Assembly (NCBI GenBank): GCA_022768065.1
Contig: JALELS010000008.1
Coordinates: forward strand, 1 to 44,950
Origin: Ruminococcus sp.
GTDB taxonomy: Bacteria; Bacillota; Clostridia; Oscillospirales; Acutalibacteraceae
Reading direction: 5' to 3'
Length of the DNA stretch: 44,950 bases
The first letter of the stretch is position 1; every line of letters begins with the position of its first letter. Positions 29,598 through 37,700 of this stretch are shown one piece after another. Both the position numbers and the translations under genes were made by a program. Below the pieces are notes generated by a model. That model worked only from the letters and a program-made list of their open reading frames with translations. It was not told where the DNA came from and made no database searches.

Positions 29598-32151
29598 AAC
29601 CTCGTTCGGCATAAAACTTGTAGCGTTTTTCGCGGCGGCGGTGTTCGCCTTTTCTTCGGCGATTTGCGCCATTGAGGCAATAAACGACCTGTACAGGTAC
29701 GGCTCGGAAATTCTTACAAAGCCTGCGAAAAGTCTTGATATGACCGACACAACAATGTTTGCGTCAAAGCTGAGCTCCGACGTGCAGTCGATATATGCCG
29801 GCAGCGGACTTATGACGTGGGAAACATACAAAAGCACGTATTACAGCACTTACGAAGAAGAGCTGAGTGCGGCTCGCACGGAATTGGAGCGCTTTAAAAA
29901 GGAATGTATGTCCGAAGCCGTGACTATGTACTATAACAGATCAAACGCTTCGTCTTATTCATCTTCTCAGAAAAGCTCGGATACCGCGAGCACCGAAAGC
30001 GCCGACGCATATACGACAAACGTCTACGGGAATACCTCGGCGGAGGCTTCGCGCGCCGACAGCGTAGTTTCGCCGAATTACGACAAGGACTACTACAATT
30101 CCTGCAAAGAGAGCTATTCTCTTATGAGCGGAGAGTCCGGCAGTTTTACGTTTTCTACTTCCACCACCGACGAAGAGCTTGTAACGCTTGTAAAAAACGC
30201 GTACTCGCAGGTAATGTCCGCGGCACGCCGAGAGTACGAAACTACGGTCACTATGGAGAGCCGCAGCGTTCAAAATATAAAAAATCTCAAATACTATATA
30301 TATAATCCCGGCACAGGCGAAATAATCACAAATCTTGAATCCGAAATCAGCGCCGACTATGTAGACGAAATTAAAAAATCGGGCGATTATTCGGCATTTA
30401 CAAACGGCAGCAGGTGGTATATGGTTTATACCGCCGACAGCGGACTCGTCGCGGCAAGTCCGCAGATAACCCGTGAAACGCTCTATACCGTGCAGACGGG
30501 CGATAAATACTATTTTAATCTGAAGTCGGATTACTACTATAAACGCACGCTGTCAAATGTTCTCGGCTCATGCTTTTCAAACAACGGTTACGACGTTTTT
30601 CTGATGCTCCCCGAAACGCTGTCACAGGGCGACGATTATTACGATATGCAGGCGGGCATGGAAAAGAGCAGCGCCGATACATACAGATATATTTTCGTGT
30701 GCCTTGCCTCAATGCTGCTGCTCAGTATGTTCTCCGTCTACCTTATATATGCCGCGGGCGCAACGGCGGGACCGGAAAAAATAAAATTTTCGCCGGTCGA
30801 TAAAATCCCCACCGAAATACACTTTGCCCTGTCGGCAGGGCTTGCGGCGGCGGGAGTTTACGGAATTTCCGTTCTCGCACTCGACTACGGGCATAACCTG
30901 AGCAACTATGCAGGCGGCGGAGCGCTTATGATATTTGTTATTATGTCGCTTATCGCCGTGGCGGTGTGGGCTGTTTTGCTTGAGTGGCTCTGCTCCGTTT
31001 CAAAGTATTACAAGGCGAAAAAGAACTGGTTTTATTCAACGCTGTTTTGGTATCTTATTAAATTCATCGGCAAAATACTTTCACCGATTAAAAAGCTCCG
31101 TGAAAAGCCGGTGCGTTTAAGGCGCCGTGTACTGCTTATGCTTATAGGCTATATAGTCGGCAACACCGTGCTCACGGGCGTTGCGGCAATGTGCAGCGGA
31201 ATTTGGTTTGTTCTGCTTATAATAATACTGATGTTATATAACATTTTGACCGTGTCGCTTATGTGGAAATACGTTTTGTCGCTCGATCGCATAATCGAGG
31301 CGTCCGAAAAAACCAAGGACGGCGATCCGCCCGAAAATATCAATGCGGAGAACATGCCCGAGCCCTTAAAGATGCTCGCGCTCAACCTCACCCTCACGCA
31401 AGAGGAAATGCAAAAGGCGATAACCGAGGCGGTAAAGGGCGAGAGAATGAAAACCGAGCTTATAACAAACGTATCGCACGACCTTAAAACTCCGCTGACA
31501 TCAATAATCTCATATGTGGATTTGCTCAAAAAATGCGATATCGACGATGTTTCGGCACAAAAATATATAAACGTGCTCGACGAAAAATCAATAAGGCTCA
31601 AAAGGCTTATTGAGGATTTGGTTGAGGCGTCAAAGGCGTCGTCGGGCGCCGTGACGTTTAACAAAATGAACGTAAATTTATATGAGCTTGCGGTTCAGGC
31701 GGTGGGCGAGATGTCCGACGTGTTTGAGGAAAGACACCTTGAAACGGTGCTTTCCGAGCCTTCCGATCCGCCGGTTATTTACGCCGACAGTCAAAAGACG
31801 TGGCGCATTATAGACAATCTTCTGAGCAACGTAAAAAAATACGCTCTTCCGGGAACGCGCGTCTATATAGACATAGGCAAAGACAGCTCATACGGTACAA
31901 TAACCATTAAAAACACCTCGCGCGAAAAGCTGAATATCGACCCAGACGAGCTGACTCAGCGCTTTGTGCGCGGCGACGAGTCGCGTACTATGGAGGGCAG
32001 CGGCTTGGGGCTTTCCATTGCGAAGGATTTGTGCACGCTTCAGGGCGGAAAGCTTGAACTCTCGATAGACGGCGATCTTTTTAAGGCGACGGTCAAAATG
32101 CCGCTCGTGTATTCCGCGCCCGGCGAGCAGGACGAAAAAACCGAAGATTAA
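29572..32151 (+). CDS. Large multi-pass sensor histidine kinase (VanS-like core)
   Basis: The 859-residue protein is much longer than usual for its class. It has an N-terminal helix (about 12-32), an outer region of about 340 residues with a Ser/Thr-rich stretch (about 125-165), a second helix (about 370-395), further helices near 412-436, 446-470 and 520-555, then a HAMP-like linker. The catalytic core has the phospho-acceptor His636 in NVSHDLKTPLTS, the N box RIIDNLLSNVKKYA and the G box GSGLGLSIAKDL. The helix grouping suggests both outer-domain and membrane sensing. The predicted start is a TTG at 29572 with a G-rich ribosome site inside the response-regulator gene. The signal is unknown; the kinase core type is common among cell-envelope sensors. 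Confidence 0.9.
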   Translation: MDTKLKSFKTSFGIKLVAFFAAAVFAFSSAICAIEAINDLYRYGSEILTKPAKSLDMTDTTMFASKLSSDVQSIYAGSGLMTWETYKSTYYSTYEEELSAARTELERFKKECMSEAVTMYYNRSNASSYSSSQKSSDTASTESADAYTTNVYGNTSAEASRADSVVSPNYDKDYYNSCKESYSLMSGESGSFTFSTSTTDEELVTLVKNAYSQVMSAARREYETTVTMESRSVQNIKNLKYYIYNPGTGEIITNLESEISADYVDEIKKSGDYSAFTNGSRWYMVYTADSGLVAASPQITRETLYTVQTGDKYYFNLKSDYYYKRTLSNVLGSCFSNNGYDVFLMLPETLSQGDDYYDMQAGMEKSSADTYRYIFVCLASMLLLSMFSVYLIYAAGATAGPEKIKFSPVDKIPTEIHFALSAGLAAAGVYGISVLALDYGHNLSNYAGGGALMIFVIMSLIAVAVWAVLLEWLCSVSKYYKAKKNWFYSTLFWYLIKFIGKILSPIKKLREKPVRLRRRVLLMLIGYIVGNTVLTGVAAMCSGIWFVLLIIILMLYNILTVSLMWKYVLSLDRIIEASEKTKDGDPPENINAENMPEPLKMLALNLTLTQEEMQKAITEAVKGERMKTELITNVSHDLKTPLTSIISYVDLLKKCDIDDVSAQKYINVLDEKSIRLKRLIEDLVEASKASSGAVTFNKMNVNLYELAVQAVGEMSDVFEERHLETVLSEPSDPPVIYADSQKTWRIIDNLLSNVKKYALPGTRVYIDIGKDSSYGTITIKNTSREKLNIDPDELTQRFVRGDESRTMEGSGLGLSIAKDLCTLQGGKLELSIDGDLFKATVKMPLVYSAPGEQDEKTED

Positions 32152-32164
32152 GACGGCAAAGGGC

Positions 32165-32212
32165 GAACCTCTCGGATATGCGTCATCATTATCCGAGGGG
32201 TTCAATGCGTTT
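32165..32212 (+). terminator. Hairpin after the two-component genes, probable terminator
   Basis: GAACCTCTCGGATA (32165-32178) pairs with TATCCGAGGGGTTC (32190-32203) in a 14-bp stem with one G-T pair. The following T run is short (GCGTTTTATG), so termination may be partial. Confidence 0.6.
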
Positions 32213-32346
32213 TATGCAAAAACCTTGCGAACGCTCGGAGAAAGCCTTATCTTTTCTTTTGCGGAGCAATGCGGCAAAAACGGACTATACAAAACGGCAA
32301 AAAAATGTTACAATTGCGGCAGTATATAAATTGAGGATGGTGCGCT

Positions 32347-33069
32347 TTGGAAAAATTCGGGATAGCAGGTCTTACCGTCGAATTTGAGGCGGGCAACGGA
32401 TTGCTCCGTGAGCGCAGCAGACCGTATCTTAAAAGCGATGAGAGCAAAACGGATATTAAAATAGAACTCGACGACGACTTTTTTGCGCGCAGGCGGCAAA
32501 GCTATCCGATGCTGTCGCTCGACGAGTGCCGTTATGTATGGACGGGCGAGGCGTTTTACCTGAAGCTTCTCGATTTCGGCGGCTTTATGCTCCATTCCTC
32601 GTGCGTGTGCCGCGGCGGCAACGCATATCTCTTTTCCGCGCGCAGCGGTACCGGCAAATCAACGCACACCCACCTGTGGCTCCGCGAATTTCCCGACGCA
32701 TATATATTAAACGACGATAAACCGGCGGTTATGATAAGAGAAAACGGCGCCGTGGCTTACGGAACTCCGTTCAGCGGCAAAAATGACGAGAGCAGAAATG
32801 AAGCGGCTCCGATAAGGGCGATTGTGTTTATAGAACGAAGCGCGGATAACAGCATCAAAAAAATAAGTCCGGCGAGCGCCGTGCCGCTGTTTATGTCGCA
32901 GACGGTTCGGCCGAAAACTCCGCAGTATATGGGTGAGCTGTTATTTTTGCTCGACAGGCTTTTGAAAACCGTCCCGGTGTTTTTGCTCAAATGCAATATG
33001 GAGCCGTCGGCGGCACATACGTCATATGACGGAATAGAGGAATATTACAGACAAAATCCGGGAGTTTAA
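32347..33069 (+). CDS. HPr-kinase/PEPCK-fold ATP-binding protein
   Basis: The 240-residue protein resembles the C-terminal catalytic half of HPr kinase as found in peptide-modification loci. It has HSSCVCRGGNAYLFSARSG leading into the P-loop SGTGKSTHTH (about 99-108), LNDDKPAV (the paired Asp of the second nucleotide motif) and GTPFSGK. It lacks the N-terminal half of true HPrK and there is no HPr gene nearby. HprK-like proteins of this size modify peptides by phosphorylation in some lasso-peptide clusters, such as the paeninodin kinase. The start is a TTG with GAGGATGG 6 nt upstream. It is the first gene of a four-gene run with PqqD-like, peptidase-like and exporter genes. Confidence 0.75.
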   Translation: MEKFGIAGLTVEFEAGNGLLRERSRPYLKSDESKTDIKIELDDDFFARRRQSYPMLSLDECRYVWTGEAFYLKLLDFGGFMLHSSCVCRGGNAYLFSARSGTGKSTHTHLWLREFPDAYILNDDKPAVMIRENGAVAYGTPFSGKNDESRNEAAPIRAIVFIERSADNSIKKISPASAVPLFMSQTVRPKTPQYMGELLFLLDRLLKTVPVFLLKCNMEPSAAHTSYDGIEEYYRQNPGV

Positions 33070-33093
33070 GTTACGAAAGGCAGTGCTTGTAAA

Positions 33094-33360
33094 ATGAAAA
33101 TAAAAGACGGCTTTATGTTAAGGGAGGTAGCGGGCAGCAGTATAGTTGTCCCCATCGGGACCGTTCAGGCGGATTTTACCGGAATGATAACCTTAAATCC
33201 CGTAGGCGCATTTTTGTGGCGCAATCTCGAAAAGGAAACCACGCGTGAGGAGCTTTTGAAAAATGTCCTCGCGCAGTACAGTATCGACGAAGAGACCGCG
33301 TCGCGCGATATTGACCGCTATCTTGAAAAGCTCCGTACAAACGGACTTTTAGAGGAATGA
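33094..33360 (+). CDS. PqqD-family protein (RiPP recognition element)
   Basis: This 88-residue protein matches PqqD-like winged-helix domains: FMLREVAGSSIVVPIG, ITLNPVGAFLWRNLEKETTREEL, then YSIDEETASRDIDRYLEKLRTNGLL. PqqD domains bind the leader peptide of a ribosomally made precursor and deliver it to the modifying enzymes. Stand-alone members are typical of lasso-peptide and related clusters, and are also found in such kinase/peptidase/exporter groups with no known product. It lies 24 bp after the kinase-like gene and 4 bp before the peptidase-like gene. Confidence 0.8.
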   Translation: MKIKDGFMLREVAGSSIVVPIGTVQADFTGMITLNPVGAFLWRNLEKETTREELLKNVLAQYSIDEETASRDIDRYLEKLRTNGLLEE

Positions 33361-33364
33361 TATT

Positions 33365-33814
33365 TTGGACGGTAAAAAGAGAGTTAAATTAGAGGAGCTT
33401 CTCCCCGTAATCGAAGAAAAGCTGTCCGGCGGAGGAACCGTTGTTTTGCCCATTACCGGGACAAGCATGCTGCCGCTTCTTGTGGCAGGCAGAGATAAGG
33501 TTACGCTTAAAAGCGCCGATTTACCGCTTAAAAAGGACGCAATACCGTTTTACCGCCGAAACGACGGCAAATTTGTGCTGCACAGAAAAGTCGGTGAGGA
33601 CGAAAACGGATATGTGATGTGCGGCGACAATCAATGGGTAAAAGAGCACGGCATAACCGATAAAAACATAATAGGCGAGGTCGCGTTTATAACGCGCAAG
33701 GGCAAAACCTTTTCCGTGGACAGCCGCAGATACCGCCTCTACGTTAAACTTTGGAAATTTCTGTTTCCCGTAAGGAAATATATAGTAAAAATAAGGGGGA
33801 AACTCGGTAAGTGA
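33365..33814 (+). CDS. S24/S26 signal-peptidase-like protein
   Basis: The 149-residue protein carries the serine-peptidase motif PITGTSMLPLL (Ser34), GRDKVTL, FYRRNDGKFVLHRKVG (His73) and CGDNQ (Asp88). The His after the second beta strand, rather than Lys, is the arrangement of SipW/archaeal-type signal peptidases. A basic, hydrophobic C-terminus (YVKLWKFLFPVRKYIVKIRGK) could attach it to the membrane. It may cleave a leader peptide before export (inference from the neighbours). The start is a TTG at 33365 whose ribosome site GAGGA lies in the end of the PqqD-like gene; its stop overlaps the exporter start (GTGA). Confidence 0.75.
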   Translation: MDGKKRVKLEELLPVIEEKLSGGGTVVLPITGTSMLPLLVAGRDKVTLKSADLPLKKDAIPFYRRNDGKFVLHRKVGEDENGYVMCGDNQWVKEHGITDKNIIGEVAFITRKGKTFSVDSRRYRLYVKLWKFLFPVRKYIVKIRGKLGK

Positions 33815-35478
33815 AAAAAAGCTCTGCCGCAAAATGGATAGGCTCTCATTCAAAAAAAGAGAGTTTTCGTATGGTGCTGCTGATAATAGGCAACGCCCTG
33901 TTTTCCGTGTGCGGAGTTATGACGGCGCTGTATGCAAAGTACATAATAGACGCGGCGCAAAATGCCGATAAAAACGCCCTTGTTAAAAACGGCATTATTT
34001 TAGGCGGGCTCATACTCTTGCAGACCGCGCTGAAAGTGATTTGCAAAGCTCTTGAAGTCAGAGTTCAGGGCAAAATCGAAATAAGCATTAAAACAGAGCT
34101 GTTTTCATCAATACTTAAAAAAGACTACGAAAAAATAACGTCGGTTCACACGGGCGAGCTTATGACAAGGCTCACAAGCGACGTCTCGGTGGTTGCGGAC
34201 GGAGTTGTAACGATACTGCCGTCTGCCGTGGCTATGGCAACAAGGCTCATTTGCGCCTTTGCGGCTCTGTTTTCGCTTGACAGGATATTTTCGCTGATAC
34301 TGCTGTCGGGCGGAGTTTTACTGTTTGTATTCACCCGTTTTTTCCGCGGTAAAATGAAGTCGCTTCACAAGGCGGTACAAAAGACCGACGGCGGAGTCCG
34401 CTCCTTTATGCAGGAGGTAATAGAAAATCTGCTCGTCGTTAAGATATTTGACGTTGCCGATATGATAACCGACCGTTCAAAAGGGTATCAGGACGAAAAC
34501 TATTACGCCAAAATACGGCGCAACAGATGGTCGATTTTCGCGAATATAGGCTTTTCGATGGCGTTTTCGTTCGGCTGGCTTTTCGCTATGATTTGGAGTG
34601 CCGCAAGGCTGAGCCGCGGAGCGATAACGTTCGGAACTCTCACGGCGATAGTTCAGCTTGTAAGTCAGGTTCAAACCCCGGTTACAAGTTTGTCGGGTTA
34701 TCTGCCGAAATACTATACAATGCTCGCCTCCGCCGACAGAATACTTGAAACCGAGTCTATCCCCGAGAGCGTTTCTTACAATTCGCCGAAGCTTGACGTA
34801 AAAGAAGTGTATAACGGCCTTTCATGTATCGAATTTGACGGCGTTACCTTCGGCTACGGCAGAGAAAACGTAATAGAGGGCGGCTCCGTGCGGATAAACA
34901 AGGGCGATTTCACGGTGATTTCGGGAATCTCCGGCATAGGCAAAAGCACGTTCTTTAAGCTGATGACAGGGGTGCTCACGCCGCAAAAGGGCAGTATAAG
35001 CATCGTTTCGGGCGGCAAAAAATATCATATCGATAAATATATGCGGCATCTGTTTGCATATGTTCCGCAGGGGAATATGCTGATGAGCGGCACCATACGC
35101 GACAATATAAAATTCGTAAACGCCGCCGCGACGGACGAGGAAGTTCTCGAAGCGGCAAAAATAAGCTGCGCCTATGACTTTATAACCGAACTGCCGGACG
35201 GACTCGATACGGTCCTGATGGAAAACGGCAGGGGATTGTCGGAGGGGCAGATTCAGCGCCTTGCCGTTGCGAGGGCGGTGCTGTCGGGCGCGCCGGTTAT
35301 GCTGCTTGATGAAGCAACGTCCGCACTTGACTCCGAAACGGAGAAAAAACTGCTTTTGGGACTGCGTTCGTTAAAAGACAGAACCTGCGTTATTATTTCT
35401 CATAAGACCGCGGCTTTTGACGTTGCAAACAGCGTTATAGAGATAAAAGACAGGCATTTGTACTCAAAAGAATTATAA
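33811..35478 (+). CDS. ABC exporter (fused membrane and ATPase domains)
   Basis: The 555-residue protein has six transmembrane helices (about 20-300) followed by an ATPase domain: Walker A GISGIGKST, signature LSEGQIQRLAVARA (LSEGQ instead of LSGGQ), Walker B VMLLDEATSAL and the switch His in IISHKTA. It works as a homodimer moving a substrate outward with ATP. There is no N-terminal C39 peptidase domain, so leader removal would have to come from another protein, for which the S26-like gene just upstream is a natural candidate. It starts with GTG at 33811, overlapping the upstream stop, with AAGGGGG upstream. Confidence 0.88.
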   Translation: MKKSSAAKWIGSHSKKESFRMVLLIIGNALFSVCGVMTALYAKYIIDAAQNADKNALVKNGIILGGLILLQTALKVICKALEVRVQGKIEISIKTELFSSILKKDYEKITSVHTGELMTRLTSDVSVVADGVVTILPSAVAMATRLICAFAALFSLDRIFSLILLSGGVLLFVFTRFFRGKMKSLHKAVQKTDGGVRSFMQEVIENLLVVKIFDVADMITDRSKGYQDENYYAKIRRNRWSIFANIGFSMAFSFGWLFAMIWSAARLSRGAITFGTLTAIVQLVSQVQTPVTSLSGYLPKYYTMLASADRILETESIPESVSYNSPKLDVKEVYNGLSCIEFDGVTFGYGRENVIEGGSVRINKGDFTVISGISGIGKSTFFKLMTGVLTPQKGSISIVSGGKKYHIDKYMRHLFAYVPQGNMLMSGTIRDNIKFVNAAATDEEVLEAAKISCAYDFITELPDGLDTVLMENGRGLSEGQIQRLAVARAVLSGAPVMLLDEATSALDSETEKKLLLGLRSLKDRTCVIISHKTAAFDVANSVIEIKDRHLYSKEL

Positions 35479-35495
35479 TATTTGCCTTTTTGCTA

Positions 35496-35524
35496 TTGTA
35501 GTATTAAGTCGGATTTGGTATAAT
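35496..35524 (+). promoter_or_regulatory. Promoter of the Wzz-tyrosine kinase gene
   Basis: TTGTAG at 35496-35501, 17 bp, TATAAT at 35519-35524; AAAGGAG precedes the ATG at 35565. It separates this gene from the exporter cluster. Confidence 0.8.
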
Positions 35525-35564
35525 ACATTCAAGTGTCAATTATGGGTAAAAGGAGTTAAAAAAG

Positions 35565-37031
35565 ATGGCGTATTCATCTTCGGGAAAAACTCATACTGAG
35601 GAGAGCGACAATCTCGACAACGTCGTTATATACCTCAAAAAAATATTACAGCATTGGAAAATAGTCGTTATCTCGGCGGTCGTGCTGGCGGTACTGGGCT
35701 TTGCCGTTGCAAAACTCACTTATACGCCGTCGTATTCGTCAAAGATAACCTTTATCGCAAATAACAAGTCCTCGGCGCTCGCCGTTTCCGGTCAGACTCA
35801 GTCGGACCTCAACGCGTCCGCAACGCTTGCCGAGAGCTTTAAATACGTTTTCACAACGACCGAGCTTTCAAAAACGGTTGCCGACAACAGCGGATTTAAA
35901 GATATTTCCGTAGCCGACATCAAAAGCTGGGTTTCGGTTGAAGCCGTTGAAGACACCGCTATTATAAATCTCACCGTAACTACGCCGAATGCGGATGTGT
36001 CTTACGGAATAGCAAACGCCTATGTAAACAATTACGAGAGCGCCATAAACGCGGCTTTCCCGAGCACCACTTTAACCGTTATCGACCCGCCGCTTCTTGC
36101 GAGCGTACCCAACCGCGATACAAGCGCGAGAAATTATACTCTCGTAGGCTTTGCCGCAGGTCTTGTAATATCAATCTTTGCGATAGTTCTCGCGGTAATA
36201 GCCAAGGATACCGTTAAGACCGCCGATGATGTTAAAGACAAGCTCGGTGTTGACGTTATCGGTATGGTCGGTCACGCAAACCGCAAAAAGAAGAAAAAGA
36301 ACGAAGAGTACAAGCCGCTTCTCATTTCCGACAGGCGCAGCGGATTCCCGTTCATTGAAACCTTTAAGATTATAAGAACCAAGATAGAGCACACCGCTCA
36401 GCGCGAAAAGTACAAGACCTTTGTTGTAACGAGTACCGCCGAGAACGAGGGCAAGACAACGAGCGCGGTAAATATCGCACTTGCACTCGCTCAAAACGGC
36501 AAGTCGGTGCTTTTGGTAGACGGCGACCTGCGTAAACCCGCGGTTGCAAAGCTCCTCGGAATCAACGCTTCGGAGGACGGCGGTATATACGGCGTTATAA
36601 ACGGCGAAAAGACTCTCGCCGAGGCGATAAAGTATTCCGAAAAATACAATCTTTTCCTGCTTGTCAGCGGCAAGCCCGTATTTGACCCGTCGGAGCTTCT
36701 CTCCACCGACGCCATGTCGGATATAATTAAATCCGCGGAAAAGGAATTTGACTATATCATCATTGATACGGCTCCCTGCGGAGTTGTCGCGGACGCGTCG
36801 ATACTTTCAAGCTATGCCGACGGAATAATCCTTGTCGTCAGAAACGATATGGTTGCTTCAAGACGTATCAAGCGTGCCGTTGAAAACCTTGAAAATTCCG
36901 GTACCAAGCTCCTCGGGTGCATTTACAACGATACCGAGAGCGGTATGCCGAAACGCTTTATGTCGTCTTACAACAAAAAGTACGGCTACGGCTATGGTTA
37001 CGGCTACGGTTACGGCAGCAATCAAAAATAA
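35565..37031 (+). CDS. Wzz/BY-kinase fusion (polysaccharide co-polymerase and tyrosine kinase)
   Basis: The 488-residue protein combines a Wzz-type chain-length domain with two membrane helices (about 32-52 and 196-220) and a cytoplasmic bacterial tyrosine kinase. The kinase has Walker A STAENEGKTTSAVN, Walker A' LLVDGDLRKP and Walker B DYIIIDTAPCG. The C-terminus is a tyrosine cluster of alternating Tyr-Gly, the usual autophosphorylation site. In Firmicutes these two parts are commonly separate proteins (CapA/CapB, YwqC/YwqD); the fused form is more common in Gram-negatives and some Clostridia. Such kinases control capsule or exopolysaccharide length. No polysaccharide synthesis genes lie in this window, so it is either an orphan or acts on a distant locus. 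Confidence 0.9.
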   Translation: MAYSSSGKTHTEESDNLDNVVIYLKKILQHWKIVVISAVVLAVLGFAVAKLTYTPSYSSKITFIANNKSSALAVSGQTQSDLNASATLAESFKYVFTTTELSKTVADNSGFKDISVADIKSWVSVEAVEDTAIINLTVTTPNADVSYGIANAYVNNYESAINAAFPSTTLTVIDPPLLASVPNRDTSARNYTLVGFAAGLVISIFAIVLAVIAKDTVKTADDVKDKLGVDVIGMVGHANRKKKKKNEEYKPLLISDRRSGFPFIETFKIIRTKIEHTAQREKYKTFVVTSTAENEGKTTSAVNIALALAQNGKSVLLVDGDLRKPAVAKLLGINASEDGGIYGVINGEKTLAEAIKYSEKYNLFLLVSGKPVFDPSELLSTDAMSDIIKSAEKEFDYIIIDTAPCGVVADASILSSYADGIILVVRNDMVASRRIKRAVENLENSGTKLLGCIYNDTESGMPKRFMSSYNKKYGYGYGYGYGYGSNQK

Positions 37032-37046
37032 ATACGGTATTGTTTT

Positions 37047-37079
37047 CGGGGGTTCGCTTGCGGCGGACCTCCGTTTTTT
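37047..37079 (+). terminator. Terminator after the Wzz-kinase gene
   Basis: An 11-bp stem with two G-T pairs (37047-37057 with 37063-37073) and six T. Confidence 0.8.
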
Positions 37080-37183
37080 ATGTTTTACCGAGCCCTATTT
37101 CGGAGCGTCGGCGAAAAGAAAAATGAAAACTCGCATATAACTTAAAAAATCGTCGCTTTAGTAATGCTTTTACAAAAATGCCC

Positions 37184-37212
37184 TTGCCCCCAAAGCTTTT
37201 CTATGTTAAAAT
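37184..37212 (+). promoter_or_regulatory. Probable promoter of the Dabb gene
   Basis: TTGCCC at 37184-37189, a 17-bp spacer and TAAAAT at 37207-37212. Confidence 0.55.
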
Positions 37213-37265
37213 TATATAATAACTGTGCGGTTACGGCTTTGTAACGGCTCTTCGGAGGTGAAAAA

Positions 37266-37565
37266 ATGCTCTATCACAACGTAATGTGGAAATTCTGCGA
37301 TGCGGAGGGCAAAACACGTGACGAAAACATCGAAATCGTGAGAGAGGGCCTTACGGCATTGCCGGAAAAAATTTCCCAAATCAAAAGTCTCACCTTCATT
37401 AAAAACGAAGTGGTGTGCGACCGTAATTTTGACGCAATGCTTACGGTTGTTACCGAAAATGAGGAAGATCTCAACGCCTACAAGGTTCACCCGGAACATC
37501 AAAAGGTGGCTTCGTATGTCAAAAAAGTCACCTCGGGCAGAGCGGCTGTTGACTATTATAAATAA
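37266..37565 (+). CDS. Dabb (stress-responsive alpha/beta-barrel) domain protein
   Basis: The 99-residue protein is a single Dabb domain: MLYHNVMWKF (first strand with His), REGLTALPEKISQIKSLTFIKNE, FDAMLTVVTENEEDLNAYKVHPEHQKVA. Dabb proteins form dimeric ferredoxin-like barrels; some are enzymes, but most bacterial single-domain members have no known function. CGGAGG lies 6-7 nt before the ATG. It has its own probable promoter and no operon partner. Confidence 0.85.
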   Translation: MLYHNVMWKFCDAEGKTRDENIEIVREGLTALPEKISQIKSLTFIKNEVVCDRNFDAMLTVVTENEEDLNAYKVHPEHQKVASYVKKVTSGRAAVDYYK

Positions 37566-37651
37566 TCCGTGAATTTTTACAAAAACAGCGGAATGTTTAT
37601 ATTATTGCGCTCTTTACGGGTGTAAAATAATTTTGGCTTTAATTAATGTAA

Positions 37652-37678
37652 GTGTTGTACCGCTTTTAGGTACGGCAC
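37652..37678 (+). promoter_or_regulatory. Leader hairpin of the GH3 gene
   Basis: GTGTTGTACC pairs with GGTACGGCAC in a 10-bp stem (two G-T pairs) around GCTTTTA, about 10 nt before the ribosome site GGAGG. A weak promoter (TTGCGC, 17 bp, TAATTT at 37605-37633) lies upstream. The hairpin may stabilise the 5' end of the message; no T run follows. Confidence 0.4.
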
Positions 37679-37700
37679 GATATAAAAACGGAGGAAAAAC

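Noticed and set aside
2368-32151. A vancomycin-resistance locus combining the VanY-like protein with the VanR/VanS-like pair
   Set aside because: The genes are 26 kb apart, the VanY-like protein lacks catalytic residues and there are no vanH, vanA/B or vanX genes.
32178-32387. 69-codon frame before the kinase-like gene as a precursor peptide of the export cluster
   Set aside because: No ribosome site, starts inside a hairpin, Arg/Lys-rich composition and overlap with the next gene; no leader-core pattern.
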